The notes: a model not told the origin generated them from the sequence alone. Positions 14,826 through 23,197 are shown, numbered from the stretch's first letter. The stretch is 43,142 bases of DNA from Lutibacter sp. B2 (GCA_015686845.1 JADPRS010000030.1:1-43142), one strand, 5' to 3'. Numbers and translations: made by a program.

Positions 14826-15908
14826 GGTAGAATCTCCATAGTAACCACAGGGGCAGGGATTCATACTGGCTATGAGTATAAAATTTGATGGGTATGTTAT
14901 CGTTGCACGTACTCTTGAAATAGTAACAATTTCATCTTCAATAGGCTGTCTTAACATCTCTAACGCACTCTTTTTAAATTCCAAAACTTCATCTAAAAAT
15001 AGTACCCCATCATGAGCCAAAGACACTTCTCCTGGTTTAGGCCTCGTACCACCGCCTACAAGTGCGGTACTTGAAATTGTATGATGCGGTGCTCTAAAGG
15101 GTCTTCTATTTATTAATGACACTTTATCTGTGAGTTCTCCTGCTACACTATAGATTTTTGTAACCTCCAAACATTCTTCATAGGTCATACTAGGTAATAT
15201 ACTAGGAAAGCTTCTAGCCAACATAGTCTTTCCTGAACCTGGAGGGCCAATCATCAATACATTATGCCCCCCCGCAGCGGCAATCTGCAAAGCTCTTTTT
15301 GTAAACTCTTGCCCAAAAACATTCCCAAAATCTTCTTTGTAGAAAATTTGCGACTCATGTTCTAATTCAGACTCCATTATATAATGACTGATTTCTTTAT
15401 CAGCTTGTAAATATTCAATTACATCTTTCAAATTATTAAACGGATATATATTTACATCTCTAACCATTCCAGCTTCTTTTTTATTTGATTCTGGCAACAC
15501 CACTTTTTTTACTCCATTATTTCGAAGGGCTAATACCAAAGGTAATGCTCCATCAATCCTATTTATCTTTCCATTTAAAGATAGTTCTCCTACAAATCCA
15601 ATATCATCTAGTCTTCCATTATCAATTTGACCATGGGCTTTTAATATTCCAAGTGCTATCGCTAAATCAAAATGAGTTCCTTCTTTTTTAGTATTTGCAG
15701 GTGCGAGATTTACTGTTATTCTTTTCATAGGAAACTCGAATCCTGAATTTTTAATTGCCGAACGTATTCTTTCTTTAGATTCTTTTACAGATAGATCTGG
15801 TAATCCCACTATAATAAAACTTGGCAATCCATTTGATATATCCACTTCAACATCTGTAATATTTCCATCTAATCCATTCAATGTACAACTATATATCTTA
15901 GATAACAA
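14373..15908 (-). CDS. comM: YifB/ComM family AAA+ ATPase (Mg-chelatase-like)
   Basis: ComM is a hexameric AAA+ helicase that aids branch migration during natural transformation and recombination. From the TTG at 15908 (GAGGTGG seven bases upstream) the product is about 511 residues and starts LSKIYSCTLNGLDG, the usual YifB start; a GTG at 15923 would add five residues. It has the N-terminal Lon-like domain (about 15-165), Walker A GPPGSGKT (about 221-228), Walker B GVLFLDEV (about 305), the CPCGYYGD zinc-type insertion and the C-terminal Mg-chelatase domain. It lies downstream of yraN behind a terminator, so it needs its own promoter in the AT-rich upstream region. A broken second copy lies 3 kb further, next to dprA. 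Confidence 0.95.
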   Translation of the reverse strand: MLSKIYSCTLNGLDGNITDVEVDISNGLPSFIIVGLPDLSVKESKERIRSAIKNSGFEFPMKRITVNLAPANTKKEGTHFDLAIALGILKAHGQIDNGRLDDIGFVGELSLNGKINRIDGALPLVLALRNNGVKKVVLPESNKKEAGMVRDVNIYPFNNLKDVIEYLQADKEISHYIMESELEHESQIFYKEDFGNVFGQEFTKRALQIAAAGGHNVLMIGPPGSGKTMLARSFPSILPSMTYEECLEVTKIYSVAGELTDKVSLINRRPFRAPHHTISSTALVGGGTRPKPGEVSLAHDGVLFLDEVLEFKKSALEMLRQPIEDEIVTISRVRATITYPSNFILIASMNPCPCGYYGDSTHECTCTSSQIKKYLSKISGPLLDRIDMHVEVFPIKYEELTSNKKAKGSDEIRKEVQKSRTIQLERYSNESILNNAQLNTSLIKKHCKLGKAEKELMKDAFDKLKLSARAYNRIIKLSRTIADLDGSEEISASHIAEAIQYRNLDKKFWSV

Positions 15909-15940
15909 AAAATCCCACCTCACAAAACCCCTACTTTATA

Positions 15941-16003
15941 ATTTTTAATATATTAGAAAATATTCAATATTATAAATCTTTCCCTATTTAGAAAAAAATA
16001 AAC
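15941..16003. repeat. upstream region of intact comM, matching 11430-11492
   Basis: This is the partner of the left upstream copy. It contains a minus-strand TATAAT near 15980 that is conserved in both copies and may be the comM -10 box, although no convincing -35 box is present. Confidence 0.6.
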
Positions 16004-16040
16004 ACTTATTTTCTTACCATTGCTAAATTTTCCAAAAAAA

Positions 16041-16061
16041 AAGAGTGCTCTTTTGCACTCC
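16041..16061 (-). terminator. terminator after yraN
   Basis: GAGTGC (16043-16048) and GCACTC (16055-16060) pair around a six-base loop, and on the minus strand the hairpin runs into TTTTTTTTT. It lies a few bases after the yraN stop codon and separates the rnhB-yraN unit from comM. Confidence 0.85.
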
Positions 16062-16066
16062 TCCTA

Positions 16067-16432
16067 TTAAATCATTGCTATATTTTCTATATGATTAATT
16101 TCAGGAACTCTTGATGGTAAAATTATAACTTCTATAGCATCAAACCTCATACCAAATGAATATAGCTTAAAATTACTCATATAACATTGCGCTACTTTCA
16201 TTATGGTTCTTACCTTATTAGGGGTAATTGCCTCTATAGGTCTTCCAAAGGAAAAATTTCTTCGTGTTTTCACTTCAACAAAAATATAAGAATCGTTTTT
16301 ATAAGCTATAATATCAATTTCACCAATCTTACATCTATAATTAGAACAAACAATCTTGTATCCATGTTCCTGCAAATATTTTCTAGCCATATTCTCTCCT
16401 AAGTTTCCTAGCATTTTTGAAGTTTTACTCAT
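16067..16432 (-). CDS. yraN: YraN/UPF0102 family nuclease-like protein
   Basis: The 121-residue product is a member of the UPF0102 family with the restriction-endonuclease fold. It shows NLGENMARKYLQEHGYKI at the N-terminus and the PD-(D/E)xK-type core IGEIDIIAYKNDSYIFVEVK (about residues 37-56), where Asp, Glu and Lys are the presumed metal and catalytic residues. Its biochemical role is not established, though a link to DNA uptake or repair is suspected. The start overlaps the FlhB-like gene by eight bases. The neighbourhood rnhB - ylqG - flhB-like - yraN - comM - dprA is standard for Clostridia. Confidence 0.93.
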   Translation of the reverse strand: MSKTSKMLGNLGENMARKYLQEHGYKIVCSNYRCKIGEIDIIAYKNDSYIFVEVKTRRNFSFGRPIEAITPNKVRTIMKVAQCYMSNFKLYSFGMRFDAIEVIILPSRVPEINHIENIAMI

Positions 16433-16700
16433 ATTCGTTCATCTTTGCTGTATCAACTTTAATTATGAAAGATAATATTTCAGCAACTACTTGGTACAAT
16501 TCAGGAGGAATCTCTTGACCTATAGATAAATTATTCATTTTTTTTGCTAGCTCAGCATTTTTATAGATTGGTATACTTGATTCTTTGCCTATTTCTTTTA
16601 TTTTCTCTGCTACAAGACCTTCTCCTTTTGCTACAACAACGGGCACATCATTTTTTCCTGAATCATATTGAATCGCCGATGCTATTTCCTTTTTTGCCAT
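16425..16700 (-). CDS. FlhB-like C-terminal domain protein (YlqH type)
   Basis: This 91-residue protein corresponds to the cytoplasmic tail of the flagellar export component FlhB. It contains KKEIASAIQYDSGKNDVPVV, then VAKGEGLVAEKIKEIGKES and IPIYKNAELAKKM, typical of the FlhB/YscU C-terminal domain after its NPTH autocleavage site. The membrane part and the NPTH sequence itself are absent, so it is a free-standing domain like YlqH of Bacillus; it may substitute for the FlhB tail in export. It sits four bases after the FliK/YlqG-like gene. Confidence 0.9.
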   Translation of the reverse strand: MAKKEIASAIQYDSGKNDVPVVVAKGEGLVAEKIKEIGKESSIPIYKNAELAKKMNNLSIGQEIPPELYQVVAEILSFIIKVDTAKMNEYE

Positions 16701-16704
16701 ACTC

Positions 16705-18174
16705 TCACACCTTCAAATCTATGGAATATAATGTTGAATTTGCATCATTACTTTCTATATTTAAAATACTCATTTTATCTTGAGAAACAACATAATTTAA
16801 ATTAACTCTTTGAAAATCATATTTTTTCAATGCATCCATTAATATTTTTTCATATTTTTTTACGATTAATTTTGCATCATCTGTCACAAAACGAAAATTA
16901 CAAGTAATATCTTTATCTTTTATTTCTATAAGTGCATGTACATAGTCTAAATTATTAGTATCTAGTGCAATAAATATCCGTATATCTTTTGGATTCAATT
17001 TTTTTTTCTTGTTTTTCTTATGCTCAATAAACAGTTCTAGATTTTTCATCTCATTATTAATCATAACAGGCATTTGAAAATAAGTTTGAAATTGATTGAT
17101 CTTGTTAATAAAATCTAAACTACTTTTCAAATTTACGATTTCATTAGTTATGGTTCCTTTTTTAGTATTATTTACACTTTCTAAAAATGTCTCTATAGAA
17201 TTTAAGGTACTATATATTTTTTTGAGGTTTTCTGCTATTGGCAATTTAACCTTTTTTGAATCTTTTAGTTCCATATGTATATTTTTTAGTTCCTTAATGA
17301 TTTCAAGGTCAACACCGGAATCATCAAGTAATTTTAGTAAAGAATTAAATTGGTCTGTTAATGTATTGTCTTTATTAATAATATTATTTATATTCGTAGC
17401 ATTCATCAAATTGACTTTCATTTTGTGTTGTAACATAAATATAATCTTATCAAAATCCATCTTGTCAATATTGATCTTATCAACACTCACTTTATCCTTA
17501 TTTACGTTACTATTATTTTCTTTATTAATATTCACTTTCTCAGTGTCTTCTTTATTAATATTCATCTTATTGTTCATTCTATTTAATTCCGTATGTTCAA
17601 CTTTTGTATTCGCTTCAAAACTAGTGGTATCGCCTTTTTTATTGAAGATTTGACTTTCTTTTTTATTTGGTATTTGTTTTAAATTATTTTTCTTTTGTGT
17701 TACCTTTTCATCAACTTCATCCATTTCTTCTTTATCGTGTATACAGTCATCTGATTGACTCGATTCTTTTAATAACTTTCTAAATAGAGTTTTTATATCC
17801 ATTTCAAACTCTTCATCACTCAAATTCATAAAAACATTATCTAATAATTCTTCTAATTGTTCAAAACTATATTTTGCATTTAATATAGATATGATATTAG
17901 CCTTTGTAATAGGCATTTTATTATTCATTAACTTTTTCACTAATATTATTATCTCTTTTTGAGGATTAATTTCTAATTTTTTAAGTAAATCCAAGATTTT
18001 TCCTTCAAAATTTCCCTCTTTACTTGACATCATTTCTTCCATAACTTGCATTTCTATTTCTTTTATATTTTGCTGAATTGAACCTTCTTTAAACTGACTT
18101 GAACCCAAATCATTAACATTATTGTTAGTGTTACCTATTTTTAAAACATTATAAGTATTTCCTTCGATTTTCAT
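16705..18174 (-). CDS. large hypothetical protein, YlqG/FliK-like
   Basis: The 489-residue product occupies the position of ylqG upstream of the FlhB-like gene. Its N-terminal two thirds are low-complexity, Asn/Lys/Asp/Glu-rich, and contain a run of short imperfect repeats with the pattern N-I-N-K-E/D (about residues 208-245). The C-terminal ~120 residues (IFIALDTNNLDYVHALIEIK... to the end) look like a folded beta-alpha domain similar to the C-terminal hook-length-control domain of FliK. With the FlhB-tail homologue next door it plausibly forms a separate FliK/FlhB-like pair; that is inference. No membrane segment. Confidence 0.75.
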   Translation of the reverse strand: MKIEGNTYNVLKIGNTNNNVNDLGSSQFKEGSIQQNIKEIEMQVMEEMMSSKEGNFEGKILDLLKKLEINPQKEIIILVKKLMNNKMPITKANIISILNAKYSFEQLEELLDNVFMNLSDEEFEMDIKTLFRKLLKESSQSDDCIHDKEEMDEVDEKVTQKKNNLKQIPNKKESQIFNKKGDTTSFEANTKVEHTELNRMNNKMNINKEDTEKVNINKENNSNVNKDKVSVDKINIDKMDFDKIIFMLQHKMKVNLMNATNINNIINKDNTLTDQFNSLLKLLDDSGVDLEIIKELKNIHMELKDSKKVKLPIAENLKKIYSTLNSIETFLESVNNTKKGTITNEIVNLKSSLDFINKINQFQTYFQMPVMINNEMKNLELFIEHKKNKKKKLNPKDIRIFIALDTNNLDYVHALIEIKDKDITCNFRFVTDDAKLIVKKYEKILMDALKKYDFQRVNLNYVVSQDKMSILNIESNDANSTLYSIDLKV

Positions 18175-18196
18175 TATTTATATCACCCAATTTATA

Positions 18197-18973
18197 TCAC
18201 CTATTATATTTTTTAAAAAAAGATTTCCTATGAATTTGACTCAACCCATGCTTATCAACATTTTCATAGTGAAGTTTTGTCCCATATCCTTTATGCTTAA
18301 GGAATCCATACTGTGGATACTCTAAATCATACTTATCCATAATTCTATCTCTCGTTACCTTGGCAATAATAGAGGCTGCTGCAATAGATATACTTTTAGC
18401 ATCTCCTTGTACTATAGCTACCTGCTTAATATCTATATCGGCTAATCTAAGGGCATCTATTAGTAAATATTCTGGCATGTCAGATAAATTTTCTACAGCT
18501 CTACTCATAGCTAATTTAGTTGCATTTAATATATTAATCTCGTCAATCATTTCATGATCTACTATTCCAACCCCTATAGCCACAGCTTTTTCTGTAATAA
18601 TATCAAATAATTCATCTCTTTTTTTACTAGATATTTTTTTTGAATCATTCACTCCTTCAATAAAAATATTATGTGGTAAAATCACCGCAGCTGCAACTAC
18701 TGGTCCTGCAAGAGGTCCTCGACCTGCTTCATCTATCCCTGCTATTAATTGAAACCCTGCTTCAATAATACGCTTTTCATACTTCCAAAGATTTTTCACT
18801 CTCTCTTTTTCACATAAATATCCTTTATACTTCTTTTCTATTTGATCTGCTAACTTTTTTATAGACTCTCTTTTATCTGATTTTAAATCACACAAATGTT
18901 CTGTAGATTCTTCTATATCCATAGATTGTAGCCAATCTTTAATTTCTTTTACCTTCATATTTTCTAATTTCAT
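18197..18973 (-). CDS. rnhB: ribonuclease HII
   Basis: RNase HII removes RNA primers and single ribonucleotides from DNA. The 258-residue protein has the Firmicute-type N-terminal extension (about 1-70) and the catalytic GIDEAGRGPLAGPVVAAAV motif (Asp-81, Glu-82), followed by the second acidic residue in LLIDALR and the third in KVTRDRIMD. Start ATG after AAGGAGA. It follows rbgA behind a hairpin terminator; the gap of about 75 bases may hold a weak promoter, though no clear one was seen. Confidence 0.97.
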   Translation of the reverse strand: MKLENMKVKEIKDWLQSMDIEESTEHLCDLKSDKRESIKKLADQIEKKYKGYLCEKERVKNLWKYEKRIIEAGFQLIAGIDEAGRGPLAGPVVAAAVILPHNIFIEGVNDSKKISSKKRDELFDIITEKAVAIGVGIVDHEMIDEINILNATKLAMSRAVENLSDMPEYLLIDALRLADIDIKQVAIVQGDAKSISIAAASIIAKVTRDRIMDKYDLEYPQYGFLKHKGYGTKLHYENVDKHGLSQIHRKSFFKKYNR

Positions 18974-19020
18974 TATCTATTCTCCTTCATACAATATATT
19001 TTTGCATTTTAAATACAAAT

Positions 19021-19043
19021 AAAAGCACTATTAAAAATAGTGC
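19021..19043 (-). terminator. hairpin after rbgA
   Basis: GCACTAT (19025-19031) and ATAGTGC (19037-19043) pair around a five-base loop, followed on the minus strand by TTTTATTTGTATTT. It lies six bases after the rbgA stop codon and may be a partial terminator within the rplS-yraN unit. Confidence 0.7.
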
Positions 19044-19048
19044 CTTCA

Positions 19049-19921
19049 TTATAGATCACTTGATATATCACTGGGACTTTCTAAACTAATTCTATCTATT
19101 TTACCACTTCTAAATTCATCAAGAACAATATTTGCAACTCTAGCATAATCAATTCTTCCACCAGACATAATACAGCCTCTTTTTTCAGCAATATTATCCA
19201 TATTTGTCAAACCATCTTCATCTATTTCATCTAACTTATATCTATTTTTCATAGCTTCTGGATTTTTCTCACAAATATACTCTATTAGTCTTAATGCAAT
19301 TGTCTCAATATCTAGTATTTCGTCTTTTATAGAACCTGCAAACGCTAATTTTATCCCAACTTGTACATCTTCAAACTTTGGCCATAAAATTCCTGGCATA
19401 TCCAATAATTCCACATTCCCTTTACCTTTAAGTCTAACCCATTGTTTTCCTCTTGTTACACCTGGTTTATCTCCTGTTTTTGCACTTTTCTTTCCTATCA
19501 ATCTATTAATAATAGAAGACTTTCCAACATTAGGAATTCCAACAATCATAGCTCTAACTGGTCTTTTTTTCATTCCCTTTTCAATTCTAGCATCCATTTT
19601 TTCTTTTACTGTTTCATCCAATTCTTTCATTAATTTGTCTAACCCTGCACCAGTCAATGAATTTACTTCTATTGCTTTAATCCCCTGCTTATCAAAATAG
19701 CTTACCCATTCTTTCGTAACCGCATTATTTGCTAAATCAGTTTTATTCAGAACTATAACTCTTACCTTATTGGTAATAATCTCATCGATTTGAGGATTTC
19801 TACTACTCATTGGTATTCTAGCATCTAATAATTCAACTACTACATCTACTAATTTTAAATTCGCTTGTATCAATTCTTTCGTTTTTTTCATATGTCCAGG
19901 ATACCAGTTTATTTGTTTCAT
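19049..19921 (-). CDS. rbgA: ribosome biogenesis GTPase RbgA (YlqF)
   Basis: RbgA completes late steps of 50S ribosomal subunit assembly. The 290-residue protein shows the circularly permuted GTPase order: G4 (VLNKTD, about 58) before G1 (GIPNVGKSS, about 128) and G3 (DMPG, about 175). It starts MKQINWYPGHMKKTKELI, the conserved family start, from ATG 19921 with GGTGA five bases upstream; two upstream GTG codons are less likely. It lies 12 bases after lepB. Permutation, length and context agree. Confidence 0.97.
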   Translation of the reverse strand: MKQINWYPGHMKKTKELIQANLKLVDVVVELLDARIPMSSRNPQIDEIITNKVRVIVLNKTDLANNAVTKEWVSYFDKQGIKAIEVNSLTGAGLDKLMKELDETVKEKMDARIEKGMKKRPVRAMIVGIPNVGKSSIINRLIGKKSAKTGDKPGVTRGKQWVRLKGKGNVELLDMPGILWPKFEDVQVGIKLAFAGSIKDEILDIETIALRLIEYICEKNPEAMKNRYKLDEIDEDGLTNMDNIAEKRGCIMSGGRIDYARVANIVLDEFRSGKIDRISLESPSDISSDL

Positions 19922-19933
19922 ATTCGTCACCAC

Positions 19934-20443
19934 TCACTTTATTATTTTTTGTAGCCCTATTCTAAAAAACACTTTACCTATTATATCTTCATTATAAATA
20001 TACCCAATTTCTTCAAATCTACTATCTTTACTCTTAATTCTATTATCTCCAAGTACAAAAACTGTATCATGTGCTACTACTTTTCTTTTCACATTCTCCA
20101 AAGAAGACTCTAAAATATAGGGTTCTTTTAAAGCAATATCATTTATAATTACTTGACCTTTTATAATTTCTATCACATCACCTTGTAAGGCTACTATTCT
20201 CTTTATCATTTTTTTATTAGATGAAGTTCTAAAAACAATAATATCTCCTACTTTAGGATCATTTATAATATACTCAAATCTATTTATTAATAAACAATCT
20301 TTATTTTTTAATGTAGGATACATAGACACTCCTCTAACTTGTATACATTCAAATATAAAAATTTTTATAAAGGATATTAGTATAATTGTAATAATTATAA
20401 TATAAAAAAAATTTCTTTTTTTGAAAATCATTTTATTATTCAC
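19934..20443 (-). CDS. lepB: type I signal peptidase
   Basis: LepB cleaves signal peptides of secreted proteins at the outer membrane face. The 169-residue protein has one N-terminal membrane segment (about 12-32), then GVSMYPTL with catalytic Ser-40 and MIKRIVALQGD with the general base Lys-81, and later the GDNR..SKDSR box (about 140). This is the single-membrane-segment Firmicute form. Insertion between rplS and rbgA is common in Clostridia. Confidence 0.95.
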   Translation of the reverse strand: MNNKMIFKKRNFFYIIIITIILISFIKIFIFECIQVRGVSMYPTLKNKDCLLINRFEYIINDPKVGDIIVFRTSSNKKMIKRIVALQGDVIEIIKGQVIINDIALKEPYILESSLENVKRKVVAHDTVFVLGDNRIKSKDSRFEEIGYIYNEDIIGKVFFRIGLQKIIK

Positions 20444-20461
20444 CTTTTTATATACTAATAA

Positions 20462-20483
20462 AGGGACTGATTCCAGTCCCCTT
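20462..20483 (-). terminator. hairpin between rplS and lepB
   Basis: GGGACTG (20463-20469) and CAGTCCC (20474-20480) form a stem with a four-base loop directly after the rplS stop codon. On the minus strand it is followed by TTTATTAG, a weak U tract, so it probably reduces rather than blocks read-through, giving more L19 than LepB. Confidence 0.6.
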
Positions 20484-20486
20484 AAA

Positions 20487-20831
20487 TTAAAATCTTTTTT
20501 CTTTAATTTTTGCAGCTTTTCCTACTCTTTCACGGATGTAGTATAATTTAGCTCTTCTTACTTTACCTTTTCTCAATACTTCAATTTTATCAATTTTTGG
20601 TGAGTGTAATGGTAAAGTTCTTTCTACCCCTACACCAGAAGAAATTCTTCTTACTGTAAAAGTTTCTCTAGCTCCACCGTTTTGCATTTTAAGTACAAAA
20701 CCTTCGAATATCTGGATTCTTTCTCTAGTTCCCTCTTTGATTTTCAAGTGTACTTTTACTGTATCCCCAACTCTAAATTCAGGAATATCTTGCTTTAATT
20801 GTGATTGCTCAATTGATCTGATTATATCCAT
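20487..20831 (-). CDS. rplS: 50S ribosomal protein L19
   Basis: L19 lies at the 30S-50S interface. The 114-residue product has the family core [20 protein letters not shown] and [19 protein letters not shown] and ends in [13 protein letters not shown], all standard. AGGAGGAAAG precedes the ATG. A strong promoter and a leader RNA similar to the L19 leader lie upstream. The usual upstream neighbours rpsP, the KH-domain gene, rimM and trmD are absent; RNase G lies there instead. Confidence 0.98.
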   Translation of the reverse strand: MDIIRSIEQSQLKQDIPEFRVGDTVKVHLKIKEGTRERIQIFEGFVLKMQNGGARETFTVRRISSGVGVERTLPLHSPKIDKIEVLRKGKVRRAKLYYIRERVGKAAKIKEKRF

Positions 20832-20902
20832 AATCTTTCCTCCTTTTATCCTAGACGCTCTTATTGTTCTTTATACACAGCAGAGGAACATCCGTATTAC
20901 AA
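20832..20902 (-). ncRNA. probable L19 ribosomal protein leader
   Basis: The untranslated region between the promoter and rplS holds ACGGATGTTCCTCTGC followed by an arm that can pair with it (GTTC with GAAC) and ATAAGAGCG, features I associate with the Firmicute L19 leader that lets L19 repress its own synthesis. The match is from memory of the motif, not a covariance search. Confidence 0.5.
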
Positions 20903-20908
20903 TACAAC

Positions 20909-20937
20909 AGTATATCACATTTTTTTATTTATGCCAA
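20909..20937 (-). promoter_or_regulatory. SigA promoter of rplS
   Basis: TTGGCA (20937-20932) and TATACT (20914-20909) are separated by exactly 17 bases, a near-consensus vegetative promoter. The -35 box overlaps the end of the RNase G gene. The transcript would start near 20902, leaving about 70 bases of leader before rplS. Confidence 0.75.
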
Positions 20938-22455
20938 TAAATTTTTATCGAAATCTTTATTATTTTTATAAGAATCTATTACTTCTTTAATCTGACTTAA
21001 TCGTCCCATGGCCTTTACATTGAAACTTTCATCATGCATACCAATGATTCCATAAAAATATACTTTAATTGACAATAATCTTTCTAACTCTTTAATTATA
21101 TAATTGGACTCGGCTTTAAGTACATTTAAAATATTGATTGAAACTTCTATTAAAGTAGCTTCTGCATTTGTATGACTTGATATACGTCTTATTTCCTTTT
21201 CTATATTTTGAATCATGGTATCCTCTGACATAATGCTTCCTGTTCCACTACAATATGGACATTTTTTCTCCAAAATAGATGACAGTCTTCCTTTAACTTT
21301 TTTTCTAGTCATTTCTAATAATCCTAAACTTGAAATACCTAGTACATTGGTTTTTGTTTTATCTTTCTTTAATTCTTCCTTTAATATTTCTATAACCTCT
21401 TCTTCTGCACTTTTAGCATCCATGTCTATAAAATCCACAATAATAATTCCGCCTATGTCACGTAATCTCAATTGTTTTGCAATCTCTTTAGAAGCTTCTT
21501 TATTTGTTTTTACAACTGTATCTTCAAGATTAATACTTCCAACATACTTGCCTGTATTTACATCTATAACAGTAAGTGCTTCCGTTTTATCAAAAATAAT
21601 ATATCCTCCACTTTTTAACCAAACTTTTCTTGATATAGCATTTTTTATCATATTTTCAATTCCATAACAGTCAAAAATATTTAAATCAATTGATAAATTG
21701 GTTACTCTATCTTCTAAATGAGGGCTTATATGTTTTACAAAATCCTTTATAGTTCCAAATTTTTCTTTGTCATTTACAATAAGTTTTGTAGTATTTTGTG
21801 TAAATAAATCTCGAATGGTTCTATGTATTAAATCTAAATCTTTATACACAATTCTAGGTGCATATCCTAAATACTTCTCATTTTCAATTCTTCTCCACAA
21901 TTTGAGCAAAAATTTAAGATCTTCTTTTAACTCTTTTTCTTCCTTCATACCGCCTACAGTTCGCACAATCACACCCATATTACGCGGTCGCAAATCTTCA
22001 ACAATGTCTTTCAGGCGCATTCTTTCTGTTTCATCCGTAATTCTTCTAGAAATACCTATATAATTTACACAGGGCATTAATACTAAGTATCTTCCTGGAA
22101 GAGTAATATGAGTTGTTACTCTTGCCCCTTTTGTTCCCATGGCTTCCTTTATAACTTGAACAATAATTTCTTGGCCATTTTTAACTACATCTTTTATAGA
22201 AATATCATTTCTCTTAGATTTTTCTACAGTAGGCGGTATAGCTTCCTTTACAAACAAAAATGCATTTTTATCTAATCCAATATCAACGAATGCTGCCTGC
22301 ATTCCTGGCAAAACATTTACAACTCTACCTTTATAAATATTGCCTGCTACTCTTTTATGGTTTTCTCGTTCAATATATAATTCAACAAGATTATCATCTT
22401 CCATTACAGCAACACGCGTTTGATTTAAACTAGCATCAATGATAATTTCATTCAT
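20929..22455 (-). CDS. rng: ribonuclease E/G family endoribonuclease
   Basis: The 508-residue protein is an RNase G-type enzyme that processes rRNA and starts mRNA decay. It has the N-terminal S1 domain interrupted by the RNase H-like part (GNIYKGRVVNVLPGMQAAFVDIGLD, about 38-63), the DNase I-like domain with the metal-binding aspartates (VIDVNTGKYVG near 303 and IIVDFIDMD near 345) and the zinc-link CPYCSGTG (about 405). It follows the TIGR03936 gene by 19 bases. In most Clostridia rplU, ysxB and rpmA come next; here rplS does. Confidence 0.95.
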   Translation of the reverse strand: MNEIIIDASLNQTRVAVMEDDNLVELYIERENHKRVAGNIYKGRVVNVLPGMQAAFVDIGLDKNAFLFVKEAIPPTVEKSKRNDISIKDVVKNGQEIIVQVIKEAMGTKGARVTTHITLPGRYLVLMPCVNYIGISRRITDETERMRLKDIVEDLRPRNMGVIVRTVGGMKEEKELKEDLKFLLKLWRRIENEKYLGYAPRIVYKDLDLIHRTIRDLFTQNTTKLIVNDKEKFGTIKDFVKHISPHLEDRVTNLSIDLNIFDCYGIENMIKNAISRKVWLKSGGYIIFDKTEALTVIDVNTGKYVGSINLEDTVVKTNKEASKEIAKQLRLRDIGGIIIVDFIDMDAKSAEEEVIEILKEELKKDKTKTNVLGISSLGLLEMTRKKVKGRLSSILEKKCPYCSGTGSIMSEDTMIQNIEKEIRRISSHTNAEATLIEVSINILNVLKAESNYIIKELERLLSIKVYFYGIIGMHDESFNVKAMGRLSQIKEVIDSYKNNKDFDKNLLA

Positions 22456-22474
22456 TTATCAAATCCCCCTAAAT

Positions 22475-23197
22475 TTACAACGATGCACTAATATCAATAG
22501 GTGTAACTAGTTGATTATTTTTCACTGCATAAAGATCTAATCTCTGTATACGAATAGATTCAGATACAATAGACAAAATTGTCAATTCATTTACTTTCTG
22601 CATAAGTACATCGGGTTTCAAATTTCCTTGTTCTCCTGTAGCAACAGTCATCTTAAAAATGCAAGTTAAATCATTTTTATCAATAAGTCCTAATTCTTTT
22701 ATCATAGGACGAATATTAATTTCTTTATTTTTAATTTTATTTCTCTTCTTTACTGTTTTGTATATCATTATTTCTTCATTTCCAAGAAATTCTTCTATCT
22801 TTTTACGGATGACATCCTCAGTTACATCATTCTCTACATTACACTTTACAATATATGTAGAATATTCTACTATAGACGTTAAAGATTGACTTTTTTTATC
22901 TATGTACATACATTGTATGATCTCAACGCCTTCAGGTAATTGTTCTGTTACTCTTCTTTCAAATTCATCTATATCTATTTTTTCTTCAATTTCTATATCA
23001 ATATATTCCCCATCACTAGAAACGCCAAGTGACAATGCAGTCGCAAAAGAGATCTTAGGATGTGGATTAAACCCTTGAGAAAAAGCCAAAGGAATATTTG
23101 CTCTTCTTAAGGTTCTTTCTATCATTCTTGCCAAATCAAGGTGTGAAATAAACACCATATAACCTTTTTTTGTAAATTTCATTCTTATTTTAAACAT
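22475..23197 (-). CDS. TIGR03936 family radical-SAM-associated protein (DUF2344)
   Basis: This 240-residue protein is the partner always encoded next to TIGR03960 radical SAM enzymes. It starts with KIRMKFTKKGYMVFISHLD and continues RTLRRANIPLAFSQGFNPHPKISFA, the conserved DUF2344 core, which may bind RNA. The ATG overlaps the upstream gene by 13 bases, so both are translated together. Its biochemical role is not known; the recurring link to RNase G suggests RNA or ribosome modification. Confidence 0.93.
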   Translation of the reverse strand: MFKIRMKFTKKGYMVFISHLDLARMIERTLRRANIPLAFSQGFNPHPKISFATALSLGVSSDGEYIDIEIEEKIDIDEFERRVTEQLPEGVEIIQCMYIDKKSQSLTSIVEYSTYIVKCNVENDVTEDVIRKKIEEFLGNEEIMIYKTVKKRNKIKNKEINIRPMIKELGLIDKNDLTCIFKMTVATGEQGNLKPDVLMQKVNELTILSIVSESIRIQRLDLYAVKNNQLVTPIDISASL

